IMG/VR virus record: IMGVR_UViG_3300027759_000265 | Location: 1-33,415 of that record | DNA: 33,415 bases | Direction: 5' to 3' (one strand) | Source: a virus | Shown here: piece by piece, positions 13,890 through 19,584 of the stretch | Layout of the letters: each line of letters begins with the position of its first letter | Position numbering within the stretch: the stretch's first letter is position 1 | Program-made: the position numbers and the translations under genes | The notes under the pieces: model-generated | What the model was told of the DNA's origin: nothing | Databases searched by the model: none | Seen by the model: the letters and a program-made list of their open reading frames with translations, nothing else

Positions 13890-14539
13890 GAGATATTTAA
13901 CCTTTCCATAATCTTCTTTTTAACAATAGTGGAGAGACCTACTCTTTCTTCTTCTAACAGAGGAATAATCTTATTTCTTAGTAAATTCCTTCTACTTCCT
14001 CTTACCTGAATGTTTGTCTCATCTTCTACAATGTATGAGAGGAGGTTGTGTTTGTGGGTGTATTCTAATAGATCCTGCTTCCGACTAAGAAGAAAGGGTC
14101 TGTTGATGAAATTGGTGCCTACTTCTGTTTGAAAGGGGATAGGAAGAAATCCTTCTTTACCTCTAATACAGTTGAGAAGATAACTCTCTACACAATCATC
14201 AAGATGATGAGCTGTAATGAAGATGGTGTCTTTGTATGATTTGATATATTCCAACCTAGCTTGGCGACAGGAATCTTCAGTACCATCTCCACATTCTAGA
14301 TTTTCAATATAAAACGGTACAGAAGTTGTTCTAGCAAATCTTTCAAAAGAATATTCCATTTCAATATTCTGTTTTCGAAGATTGTGATTGAAATGTAAGA
14401 GAGCAATACTTCTTGTATCTTGAAACTTATTAATAAAATAATGGGAAGCTGCAATGCTATCTACACCACTAGAACACAACAGAACAACGGATAAATGTTG
14501 GTTTGAAAGATTAAAAATTTGAGAAGAGAATGTAATCAT
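13880..14539 (-). CDS. tilS: tRNA(Ile)-lysidine synthase, short form
   Basis: A PP-loop ATPase: SSGVDS (23-28) matches the SGGxDS nucleotide motif with one Gly to Ser change, followed by ITAHHLDDCVES (109-119), RPFLLSR (147-153) and the C-terminal VEDETN...RRNLLRNKIIP pattern typical of TilS. TilS adds lysine to C34 of tRNA-Ile(CAU) so that it reads AUA. At 219 aa it is only the catalytic domain; most bacterial TilS proteins carry extra C-terminal domains. A tRNA-like gene ends 10 nt upstream on the same strand. MesJ-like or other PP-loop modification enzymes remain possible. Confidence 0.85.
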   Translation of the reverse strand: MITFSSQIFNLSNQHLSVVLLCSSGVDSIAASHYFINKFQDTRSIALLHFNHNLRKQNIEMEYSFERFARTTSVPFYIENLECGDGTEDSCRQARLEYIKSYKDTIFITAHHLDDCVESYLLNCIRGKEGFLPIPFQTEVGTNFINRPFLLSRKQDLLEYTHKHNLLSYIVEDETNIQVRGSRRNLLRNKIIPLLEEERVGLSTIVKKKIMERLNISCT

Positions 14540-14549
14540 TTAAAAGAGA

Positions 14550-14649
14550 TCCTCTAGGTTGGATTCGAACCAACGGCAAGCGCTTTATCCCGGCATTTTG
14601 GCCCTTAACCATGAGGGAGCACTAGATCTACCAACTGAGTTACTAGAGG
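14550..14649 (-). tRNA. tRNA-like gene with an enlarged anticodon loop
   Basis: On the minus strand the 7-bp acceptor stem is perfect (CCTCTAG with CTAGAGG, discriminator A, no encoded CCA). The T arm is perfect (GTTGG, TTCGAAT, CCAAC), and the D loop AGTTGGTAGA is canonical, though its stem has two mismatches. AGTGCT (14618-14623) pairs with AGCGCT (14579-14584) where the anticodon stem should be, followed by 4-5 nt before the T arm as normal. The loop it closes is 33 nt instead of 7. It contains CTCAT (complement of 14611-14615), the loop sequence of tRNA-Ile(CAU), but no regular anticodon loop. It may be a degenerate or intron-bearing tRNA. Confidence 0.6.
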
Positions 14650-14669
14650 TTAATATATTTGAATTTTAC

Positions 14670-14936
14670 TTACAGTTCAAACGCGTGATTACTACTATCA
14701 GAATTTTCGCAGAAGGAAACAAACCTCGTAAAATCTTCTACAGCATCTGAGACACTATCAAACTGGTCCCAGTAACCAACTCCTTCTTGGTGTTCAGCTT
14801 CGGTGATATATTCTGAAAGGAGATCTTCTAGAGGCTCTCTCCAGGAAACTACAGATTGTGCAGCATCAATAAAGGAGGTTTTAAAGGAATGTTCAAGAGT
14901 ATACATGTCGTGGTGGTTTGGATTTGTGTTCTTCAT
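14670..14936 (-). CDS. Unknown acidic protein, 88 aa
   Basis: I placed the start at 14936 (MKNTNPNHHDMYTLEHSF) because the promoter at 14943-14972 overlaps the upstream in-frame ATG and sets this ATG at the usual distance. It is acidic and helical (LEDLLSEYITEAEHQEGVGY). It precedes the tRNA-like gene and tilS on the same strand. Function unknown. Confidence 0.6.
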   Translation of the reverse strand: MKNTNPNHHDMYTLEHSFKTSFIDAAQSVVSWREPLEDLLSEYITEAEHQEGVGYWDQFDSVSDAVEDFTRFVSFCENSDSSNHAFEL

Positions 14937-14942
14937 TGTGTT

Positions 14943-14972
14943 AATATTAAAGGATTCAGCTGGGAAGTTCAA
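14943..14972 (-). promoter_or_regulatory. Bipartite promoter for the gene starting at 14936
   Basis: TTGAAC-TTCCC, 12 nt, TAATAT, with the ATG 7 nt after the -10. It could also transcribe the tRNA-like gene and tilS. Confidence 0.7.
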
Positions 14973-14975
14973 GGA

Positions 14976-15134
14976 TTAAGAACAAAGTTGTTGGCACCAG
15001 GTGGACCAATCTGGCGTCACTAAGATTTCCGGAGAATCATCTCTTAGAGTGTGCTCTTCTGCGTAATCCCAAGCTTTGACTAAATTTTGTTCTGCAAGCC
15101 ATTCCGAATACATTTCAGCTAGTTCATCATTCAT
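14976..15134 (-). CDS. Small acidic protein, 52 aa
   Basis: A 52-residue frame (MNDELAEMYSEWLAEQNLVK) with many Trp and acidic residues. It has its own copy of the promoter family at 15143-15172. A second in-frame ATG follows 6 nt later. Its stop abuts the next promoter. Function unknown. Confidence 0.55.
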   Translation of the reverse strand: MNDELAEMYSEWLAEQNLVKAWDYAEEHTLRDDSPEILVTPDWSTWCQQLCS

Positions 15135-15142
15135 TATGATAC

Positions 15143-15172
15143 AATATTAGAGAGAACGAAGAGGAACGGCAC
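15143..15172 (-). promoter_or_regulatory. Bipartite promoter for the gene starting at 15134
   Basis: GTGCCG-TTCCT, 12 nt, TAATAT, with the ATG 9 nt after the -10. It lies within the 3' end of the upstream gene. Confidence 0.65.
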
Positions 15173-15344
15173 CCTGCATTTCAAAGTACCGGTCTAATAG
15201 TTCTGGGTGCAGCTGTTCCAGAAGAAGGGTTTCTGCTGTAGTGAGGTGTTCACCGGTTTCGAGATTGAACATCATTTTTTCATAATTAACTTCTAGTGGA
15301 ACCATTTGGTTTAGAAGACCACGGACATATACGGTGTAATACAT
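15147..15344 (-). CDS. Unknown small protein, 65 aa
   Basis: A 65-residue protein (MYYTVYVRGLLNQMVPLEVN) with an acidic helical middle (LTTAETLLLEQLHPELLDRY). The start directly follows the promoter at 15351-15379. No family recognised. Confidence 0.6.
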   Translation of the reverse strand: MYYTVYVRGLLNQMVPLEVNYEKMMFNLETGEHLTTAETLLLEQLHPELLDRYFEMQGAVPLRSL

Positions 15345-15348
15345 ATTT

Positions 15349-15432
15349 TTATAATAGAGGATGTTGAGGGGAACCGGAAGCTTTAAGAAGGGTTTGTTCC
15401 GTGGTAGGATTTAAATTATAAAGGCTTTCCAT
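15349..15432 (-). CDS. Possible 27-aa peptide
   Basis: A frame starting MESLYNLNPTTEQTLLKAS and ending just before the next ATG. It begins inside the inverted repeat structure at 15393-15481 and overlaps the promoter at 15351-15379. No strong ribosome-binding site is visible. It may be chance. Confidence 0.2.
   Translation of the reverse strand: MESLYNLNPTTEQTLLKASGSPQHPLL
15351..15379 (-). promoter_or_regulatory. Bipartite promoter for the gene starting at 15344
   Basis: TTCCGG-TTCCC, 12 nt, TATTAT, with the ATG 6 nt after the -10. The -35 hexamer departs from TTGA. Confidence 0.65.
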
Positions 15433-15481
15433 CTTTTATAAAAACCTACTACCGGAGGGTTAACGGTTACCACGGAACAAA
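15393..15481. ncRNA. Branched inverted repeat, candidate structured RNA
   Basis: A perfect 14-bp outer helix (15393-15406 with 15468-15481, sequence TTTGTTCCGTGGTA) encloses a hairpin with a 7-bp stem TTATAAA (15416-15422 with 15435-15441). It also encloses a small CCG/CGG hairpin (15452-15466), giving a three-way-junction shape. No T run follows either end, so it is not an ordinary terminator. It lies just after the stop of the 52-aa gene on the minus strand. Confidence 0.45.
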
Positions 15482-15485
15482 AGTT

Positions 15486-15644
15486 TTATAGTTCTTCTAC
15501 AATACCCAGAATCTCTGCAGAGATTAAAAGAACTCCGGCTGTAATGGCGTCTCCTTTAATTAATTTCCAACCAGCCCAGATGCGAAAACCGGATTTAAGA
15601 ATACTAATATAAAAATGAGTTTTAGGATTTGGGGTAAAGTTCAT
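15486..15644 (-). CDS. Short phage protein, 52 aa, of the KSGxRI...EILGIVEEL type
   Basis: A 52-residue frame (MNFTPNPKTHFYISILKSGF) with a hydrophobic helix (ITAGVLLISAEILGIVEEL). It resembles short uncharacterised proteins present in many phage genomes that carry a KSGLRI stretch and end with LGIVEEL. It overlaps the phosphoesterase gene by 4 nt (ATGA), indicating coupled translation. Probably membrane-associated; function unknown. Confidence 0.65.
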   Translation of the reverse strand: MNFTPNPKTHFYISILKSGFRIWAGWKLIKGDAITAGVLLISAEILGIVEEL

Positions 15645-16261
15645 ACGTGGTGTAAATTGTTAATTTCTTTCGTATTCATTATATCTTCAATTTCTTTCAT
15701 TGTCAATGGCTTCTTGTGGATATCCCAACCACAATCTAATATCTTGTAGATTTTATTTTCTGGTCTAGAAACTTCTAATGAACCGTGACTATGACCACAC
15801 AAATGCATGGCTCCGTGATACATTCCATCCCATATTCTCATGGGATAATGCAAACAAACAAATGTTTTCTTGCCTCGACGAAATGTAAAATAGTGTTGGA
15901 GATATTTGATATACAAGGGACCATGAAAGGCATTAATCTGTTCTACCCTTCCTCCATAACTTTTTTGAATAGGGTTATTGTGATTACCCCAGAGCATCCA
16001 GATTGCTTTAATTTTGAGACGTTGTAGAATATTCCGATACATTTCTGTGCTAGTGTTTAAGCAGAAATCACCTAGATGTAAAAGAGTACCATCTTCTCCA
16101 ACTGTTTTATTAATGACTTCAATCATATCATCTGTCATCTCTAGAGAACTAGAATAGCCTCTTGTATTCCATACAAATTCTTTATCATGGTTAAAATGTG
16201 TGTCTGAGGTGACAAACAATTTATCATAATCTTCTTCTGAGAATTTATACATCACATCCAT
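15641..16261 (-). CDS. Calcineurin-like metallophosphoesterase
   Basis: All metal-binding motifs are in order: DTHFNH (20-25), LGDF with D65, GNHN (92-95), LHYP with H138 and GHSHG (156-160). At 206 aa it is a compact phosphoesterase of the kind common in phages. Substrate cannot be read from sequence; nucleotides or RNA ends are possible given the RNA-repair enzymes nearby. The start may be at 16261 or, with the second ATG, 16252. The gene is divergent from the tagged protein at 16273, only 11 nt away. Confidence 0.9.
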   Translation of the reverse strand: MDVMYKFSEEDYDKLFVTSDTHFNHDKEFVWNTRGYSSSLEMTDDMIEVINKTVGEDGTLLHLGDFCLNTSTEMYRNILQRLKIKAIWMLWGNHNNPIQKSYGGRVEQINAFHGPLYIKYLQHYFTFRRGKKTFVCLHYPMRIWDGMYHGAMHLCGHSHGSLEVSRPENKIYKILDCGWDIHKKPLTMKEIEDIMNTKEINNLHHV

Positions 16262-16267
16262 AAATAT
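16260..16267 (+). promoter_or_regulatory. Late-type ATAAATAT box for the gene at 16273
   Basis: ATAAATATATAATATGCGCAC is almost identical to the box and start of the 28713 gene on the other strand. It lies 5 nt before the start codon. Confidence 0.6.
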
Positions 16268-16272
16268 ATAAT

Positions 16273-16911
16273 ATGCGCACCAAGGATCAGATTCAACTAG
16301 AAAATCTTTATCTTTCCATGAAGAGACAACAAATGGTTAAGGAAGGTACTTGGTCTGATGTAGGACATGCTGCGTTGGATGTGGCTTCTCTGGCCACCTT
16401 TTGGGTGCCGGGTTTAAATATTCCGTTTGATCTCACCAATACTCTTTGGTATGCGGAAGAAGGAGACTGGCTCAATGCAGCTTTCAGTTTGATATCTTGT
16501 ATTCCGGAAGTGGGAGAATTGGCTAAGTTACCTAAAATTGCTGGATGGATATCTAAAGGATCTAAAGCTTTAAAGGAATTGGGTACAGTCGGAAAATTTG
16601 CAGAAAGAGGAATAGGAAAAGTTGGTACTGCAATTGCAACCGCTGCTCCGAAGATTGCAGAAGCAAAAACTCTCATACAACAAAATCAAGACAAAGTCAA
16701 TGAGGTGTTAGATGCCGCAGCTAAGAATGAAAAATTAGCACAATATGTTCCAAAGATTAGAGAATCTTTAATGGCCTTCACAGGTCAAAAAGCTTCTGGT
16801 ATGCCTTCAGATTATAGAGAAAAGAAATCAAACTTAGGAGGAATGGTTCCTCCTACTAGTGCACCCCCGGTTCCGGGTTCCGCTCAAGCCGCTACTCAAG
16901 GTGTTGCTTGA
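16273..16911 (+). CDS. Probable virion-associated protein with N-terminal tag and hydrophobic domain
   Basis: This 212-aa protein begins MRTKDQIQLENLY, matching the start of the protein at 28324-28713, which suggests a shared sorting tag. Residues about 30-75 (HAALDVASLATFWVPGLNIP, then WLNAAFSLISCIPEVGELAK) resemble the pre-toxin type segment seen in front of effector domains and in some injected phage proteins; this is from memory of the pattern and not certain. The middle is Ala/Lys helical, and the C-terminus is Pro/Ala-rich. It is driven by a late-type box. It overlaps the RNA ligase gene tail to tail by 20 nt. Confidence 0.65.
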   Translation: MRTKDQIQLENLYLSMKRQQMVKEGTWSDVGHAALDVASLATFWVPGLNIPFDLTNTLWYAEEGDWLNAAFSLISCIPEVGELAKLPKIAGWISKGSKALKELGTVGKFAERGIGKVGTAIATAAPKIAEAKTLIQQNQDKVNEVLDAAAKNEKLAQYVPKIRESLMAFTGQKASGMPSDYREKKSNLGGMVPPTSAPPVPGSAQAATQGVA

Positions 16912-18016
16912 ACGTCTCCCAAAGTTTGTGAGGAGGAATCTTTTTGCTATCTAGTAAAGCAAAAGCAATCCCAGAATCATTAGGGAACTGCTGAAGAATC
17001 TTTTGAGCTTTTCCTTTACGGTCTAAAGCTATAAAATCTGGATTAATTAAAAATACAGATATCTGCATTAATTTATACGTAATCAATCTAATCTTATTAT
17101 ATAGCTCATCCATTAGAGGAGCTAAAGCAACAACTAACTCCCAATCAAAATTAGTAGCTAATAGAGCTTCAAAGTTTTCTCTTTGAGGTTGTCCATACTC
17201 TACAAATAAATCAAATAAATGATCTACAGTCTTTACTCCAGTGAACACTCGATGCATATACAGATATCGAGGAGTCTTGACCTTCTTGAGAGTCTGACCA
17301 TTGTTGCTATAAATGACCACACCTTCAATAGATTCTTTGTCTTTAAGATACTCAGATACATTTAAAAGATTTAGTTCATATCTTTCTGGCCGGGGTACTT
17401 CTAGAAAGATAGCTTGCTGATCTAATTCGAATTGCGTAAAGTATCTATAAGAAAATTGAGTAACCCCCATAAACATCATAAAAGTATCATCTGATGGGTT
17501 TTTATGAGCTACAATACCAATTAACCATAAAGTCGGTTCTTCACTTTCTTTAAGAACTATACGATTAGTAGGAGTAGTCCATTCAAACAACAAACTATAA
17601 TTTTCAGACTGAAGCCATAGATTATCAAACACTCTTGGATACTTTTCTTTGAGTATAGTAATTTCATGGCCGTTAGGTAATTGAGTTGCATTAGTAGTAC
17701 CTCTAGTACGAACAATAAGCTCTCCTTTATATTGAGAGACAATAAGTAGACTGCCATCCACTTTTCGCATAAACTCTAAATCAGTGTCGTTGTCGTTGGG
17801 TTCAAATAAAGGCTTTTCACCCATATTGTTGAACTTTTTAAAGCCTAAACTGATAGGGTGCATGTCAGATTTGCGCCAGATAGAAGAACGAAATATTTTA
17901 TTTTTATCGTTCCATTCTACGTCCATACCTTTAGGGGTAATGAGTACACATTCATCTCCCGCGATGATACAGTCTTTGAGATTGAATTGATCTGAATCAG
18001 GAAGTTCAATTTTCAT
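16892..18016 (-). CDS. T4 Rnl1-like RNA ligase
   Basis: A 374-aa nucleotidyltransferase. Motif I is KVDG with the predicted adenylated Lys85, preceded by LEFMR; motif III is around FEW (144-146); motif IV is EGVVIY (231-236); motif V is LKKVK (243-247). Length and motif spacing fit the T4 RNA ligase 1 family, which joins 3'-OH and 5'-phosphate RNA ends and repairs cleaved tRNA anticodon loops. The C-terminal domain (residues 260-374) is helical, as in Rnl1 proteins. It overlaps the upstream amidotransferase-like gene by 4 nt. Confidence 0.85.
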   Translation of the reverse strand: MKIELPDSDQFNLKDCIIAGDECVLITPKGMDVEWNDKNKIFRSSIWRKSDMHPISLGFKKFNNMGEKPLFEPNDNDTDLEFMRKVDGSLLIVSQYKGELIVRTRGTTNATQLPNGHEITILKEKYPRVFDNLWLQSENYSLLFEWTTPTNRIVLKESEEPTLWLIGIVAHKNPSDDTFMMFMGVTQFSYRYFTQFELDQQAIFLEVPRPERYELNLLNVSEYLKDKESIEGVVIYSNNGQTLKKVKTPRYLYMHRVFTGVKTVDHLFDLFVEYGQPQRENFEALLATNFDWELVVALAPLMDELYNKIRLITYKLMQISVFLINPDFIALDRKGKAQKILQQFPNDSGIAFALLDSKKIPPHKLWETFKQHLE

Positions 18017-18720
18017 ACACTATGAGGATATAGTAAATGATTGACAAAGTCCAGCAGCAAATCATGCTGCAGAGGATTTTTCCACCCTTCAAGCACCTGT
18101 GACTGAGAATAGAACCACCAACGCATGGCTTCTGGATGAGGGCCGATAACTCCAATAGACCCCTTCCATAGGTGTTGTATGAGAGCAGCAGCATCTCCGT
18201 TCTCATAAAACGCATGTATGGTAGCATAACACGCTTCCTCTCTCCCTTCTGTGGCGACAAAAGAAGCTCCGTCATGGAAGTATGTTAAATGTGGTCCAGA
18301 GTTTCTCCAAGTCAAAGGTACAATGGCAGGACCACTCTTGCGAGTAGAGGCTTTCGGTCTTTTAATATGCTGTACAGCTTCTATATCTCCTAGGAGATCA
18401 AAATAGTGTTTACTAGCAAAGTAAGCACCTTGGCATATGCCTAGATAGGCGCCACCTTCTGCAACATAATCATAAACCATTTGTTTGTGGTTTATAAGAT
18501 TTTCATCAAATTGATCTGCATCTCCTAAACCACCAGGAAAAACTAAACTAGCTGCGAGGGAGATGTTTTCTTTATTAAATTCTAAATAAGGATAAGAACT
18601 GGGTCCAATCATTCTGACCTCATAAAGACCAGATCTACTCAATACTTCATAAGTAGCATCAGCACAATCGATACTACACATTGGATGATCTGTGTAGACT
18701 AATATAAGAGGCTTATTCAT
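18013..18720 (-). CDS. BPL_N-type class I glutamine-amidotransferase-fold protein
   Basis: A 235-aa protein with a FPGGLGDADQF loop (61-71), a nucleophile elbow GICQGAYFAS with Cys96, and a late IGPHPEAMRWW where His-Pro-Glu matches the class I amidotransferase catalytic His/Glu pair. The layout is that of the biotin-protein-ligase N-terminal (BPL_N) domain family, but no ligase domain follows. Reaction and substrate are unknown. It overlaps the RNA ligase by 4 nt and the upstream 105-aa gene by 8 nt, so the three probably share one transcript. Confidence 0.75.
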   Translation of the reverse strand: MNKPLILVYTDHPMCSIDCADATYEVLSRSGLYEVRMIGPSSYPYLEFNKENISLAASLVFPGGLGDADQFDENLINHKQMVYDYVAEGGAYLGICQGAYFASKHYFDLLGDIEAVQHIKRPKASTRKSGPAIVPLTWRNSGPHLTYFHDGASFVATEGREEACYATIHAFYENGDAAALIQHLWKGSIGVIGPHPEAMRWWFYSQSQVLEGWKNPLQHDLLLDFVNHLLYPHSV

Positions 18721-19030
18721 TGGGTATCCTTATATATTTTAATTTATAAACTGAATTGAGAGTTTTGAACCCATCTTCCAAAACTTCAACAACTAAAGAG
18801 GTTGTAAATAATCCAGAGACCTTAATTCCGTTCCGAATCTCTCTTTCTACTACTACGGGTTTATCAATTTCTGGTTCCTGAAATAAATATCCTTCTACCC
18901 AGTAATCTACTGGTAGAGAAATGATAGCCTGGTCCTTGAGAGTTTGATATTCATGCTCAGAAGGTGTTTGACAAACGGGATCTTCTGAAGCAGACAACTT
19001 GGTAATCTTAACATAACTCCTGCGTTTCAT
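18713..19030 (-). CDS. Conserved phage protein, 105 aa
   Basis: A beta-rich protein with the pattern LPVDYWVEGYLFQEPEI, then REIRNGIKVSGLFTTSLVVE and a final LNSVYKLKYI. This is like a family of short uncharacterised proteins in tailed phages (LPVGYxVEG ... NSVYxL). It is first in an operon with the BPL_N-like protein and the RNA ligase, behind the promoter at 19037-19065. Confidence 0.65.
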   Translation of the reverse strand: MKRRSYVKITKLSASEDPVCQTPSEHEYQTLKDQAIISLPVDYWVEGYLFQEPEIDKPVVVEREIRNGIKVSGLFTTSLVVEVLEDGFKTLNSVYKLKYIRIPNE

Positions 19031-19036
19031 TATTTA

Positions 19037-19065
19037 ATAATAAAGGGAACCTGCGAAGAACTCAC
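19037..19065 (-). promoter_or_regulatory. Bipartite promoter for the gene starting at 19030
   Basis: GTGAG-TTCTT, 12 nt, TTATTA, with the ATG about 7 nt after the -10. A second TTCCC lies 7 nt further downstream, probably by chance. Confidence 0.55.
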
Positions 19066-19071
19066 GAAATA

Positions 19072-19260
19072 TTATGATTTAATTTGACTCTCTTTCTTTT
19101 TTAGGAAGGTAGCCCAGTTGATAATAATTTCTCTATCTAATTGAGTGGCGTCAGACCATTCTCCTATTTTACGAAGGTATTGTTCGGCTTGTAAAAGCGT
19201 CATAGAGGTTTCTGGAGAGTCTTTTGTTTTAGAATTTAAGGGTTTTTCTTTTTTATTCAT
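19072..19260 (-). CDS. Unknown small protein, 62 aa
   Basis: A lysine-rich N-terminus (MNKKEKPLNSKTKDSPETSM) precedes a helical second half (LLQAEQYLRKIGEWSDATQL). It overlaps the upstream gene by 8 nt. Function unknown. Confidence 0.55.
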   Translation of the reverse strand: MNKKEKPLNSKTKDSPETSMTLLQAEQYLRKIGEWSDATQLDREIIINWATFLKKKESQIKS

Positions 19261-19480
19261 GGATTAATTCATTTTCGATATCGCCTGTGGAAAACCAACC
19301 ACCGTCCATAAAACCTTCCTTTACGCGAAGGTTTTTAAAATAGTAAAGTATTTGTCCGTTATTTTCATCTGTAATAAATTCACCTGTATAAATTCCCTTG
19401 CCACAATAGGAATTTTCGTCTGTGTCGTCTCCCTTAGCTTTGTAGTCTATGTAATAAGATTTTCCCTCTGTTAAATTCAT
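19253..19480 (-). CDS. Unknown small protein, 75 aa
   Basis: A 75-residue acidic beta-rich protein (MNLTEGKSYYIDYKAKGDDT), with a GKGIYTGEFI strand. Its opening resembles the KYYTINY opening of the 3972-4199 protein, suggesting a related small barrel fold. Function unknown. Confidence 0.55.
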   Translation of the reverse strand: MNLTEGKSYYIDYKAKGDDTDENSYCGKGIYTGEFITDENNGQILYYFKNLRVKEGFMDGGWFSTGDIENELIHE

Positions 19481-19563
19481 ATTAAAATTATAACAGATTC
19501 AGATCTGAAATCCCACCTAAATTTTAAATTTTATAGAACTCTTAGATTTTATTTAGATTGGAG

Positions 19564-19571
19564 TAAATATA
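19564..19571 (+). promoter_or_regulatory. Late-type TAAATATA box for the gene at 19585
   Basis: The box lies 13 nt upstream of the ATG in an otherwise featureless 104-nt gap between divergent genes. Confidence 0.5.
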
Positions 19572-19584
19572 TGTAGTATTACAT

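Noticed and set aside
14585-14617. Group I or II intron in the tRNA-like gene
   Set aside because: The extra sequence is only about 26 nt, far too short for a self-splicing intron.
15393-15481. Inverted repeat as an ordinary terminator
   Set aside because: There is no T run after either arm, and the inside is branched rather than a simple loop.
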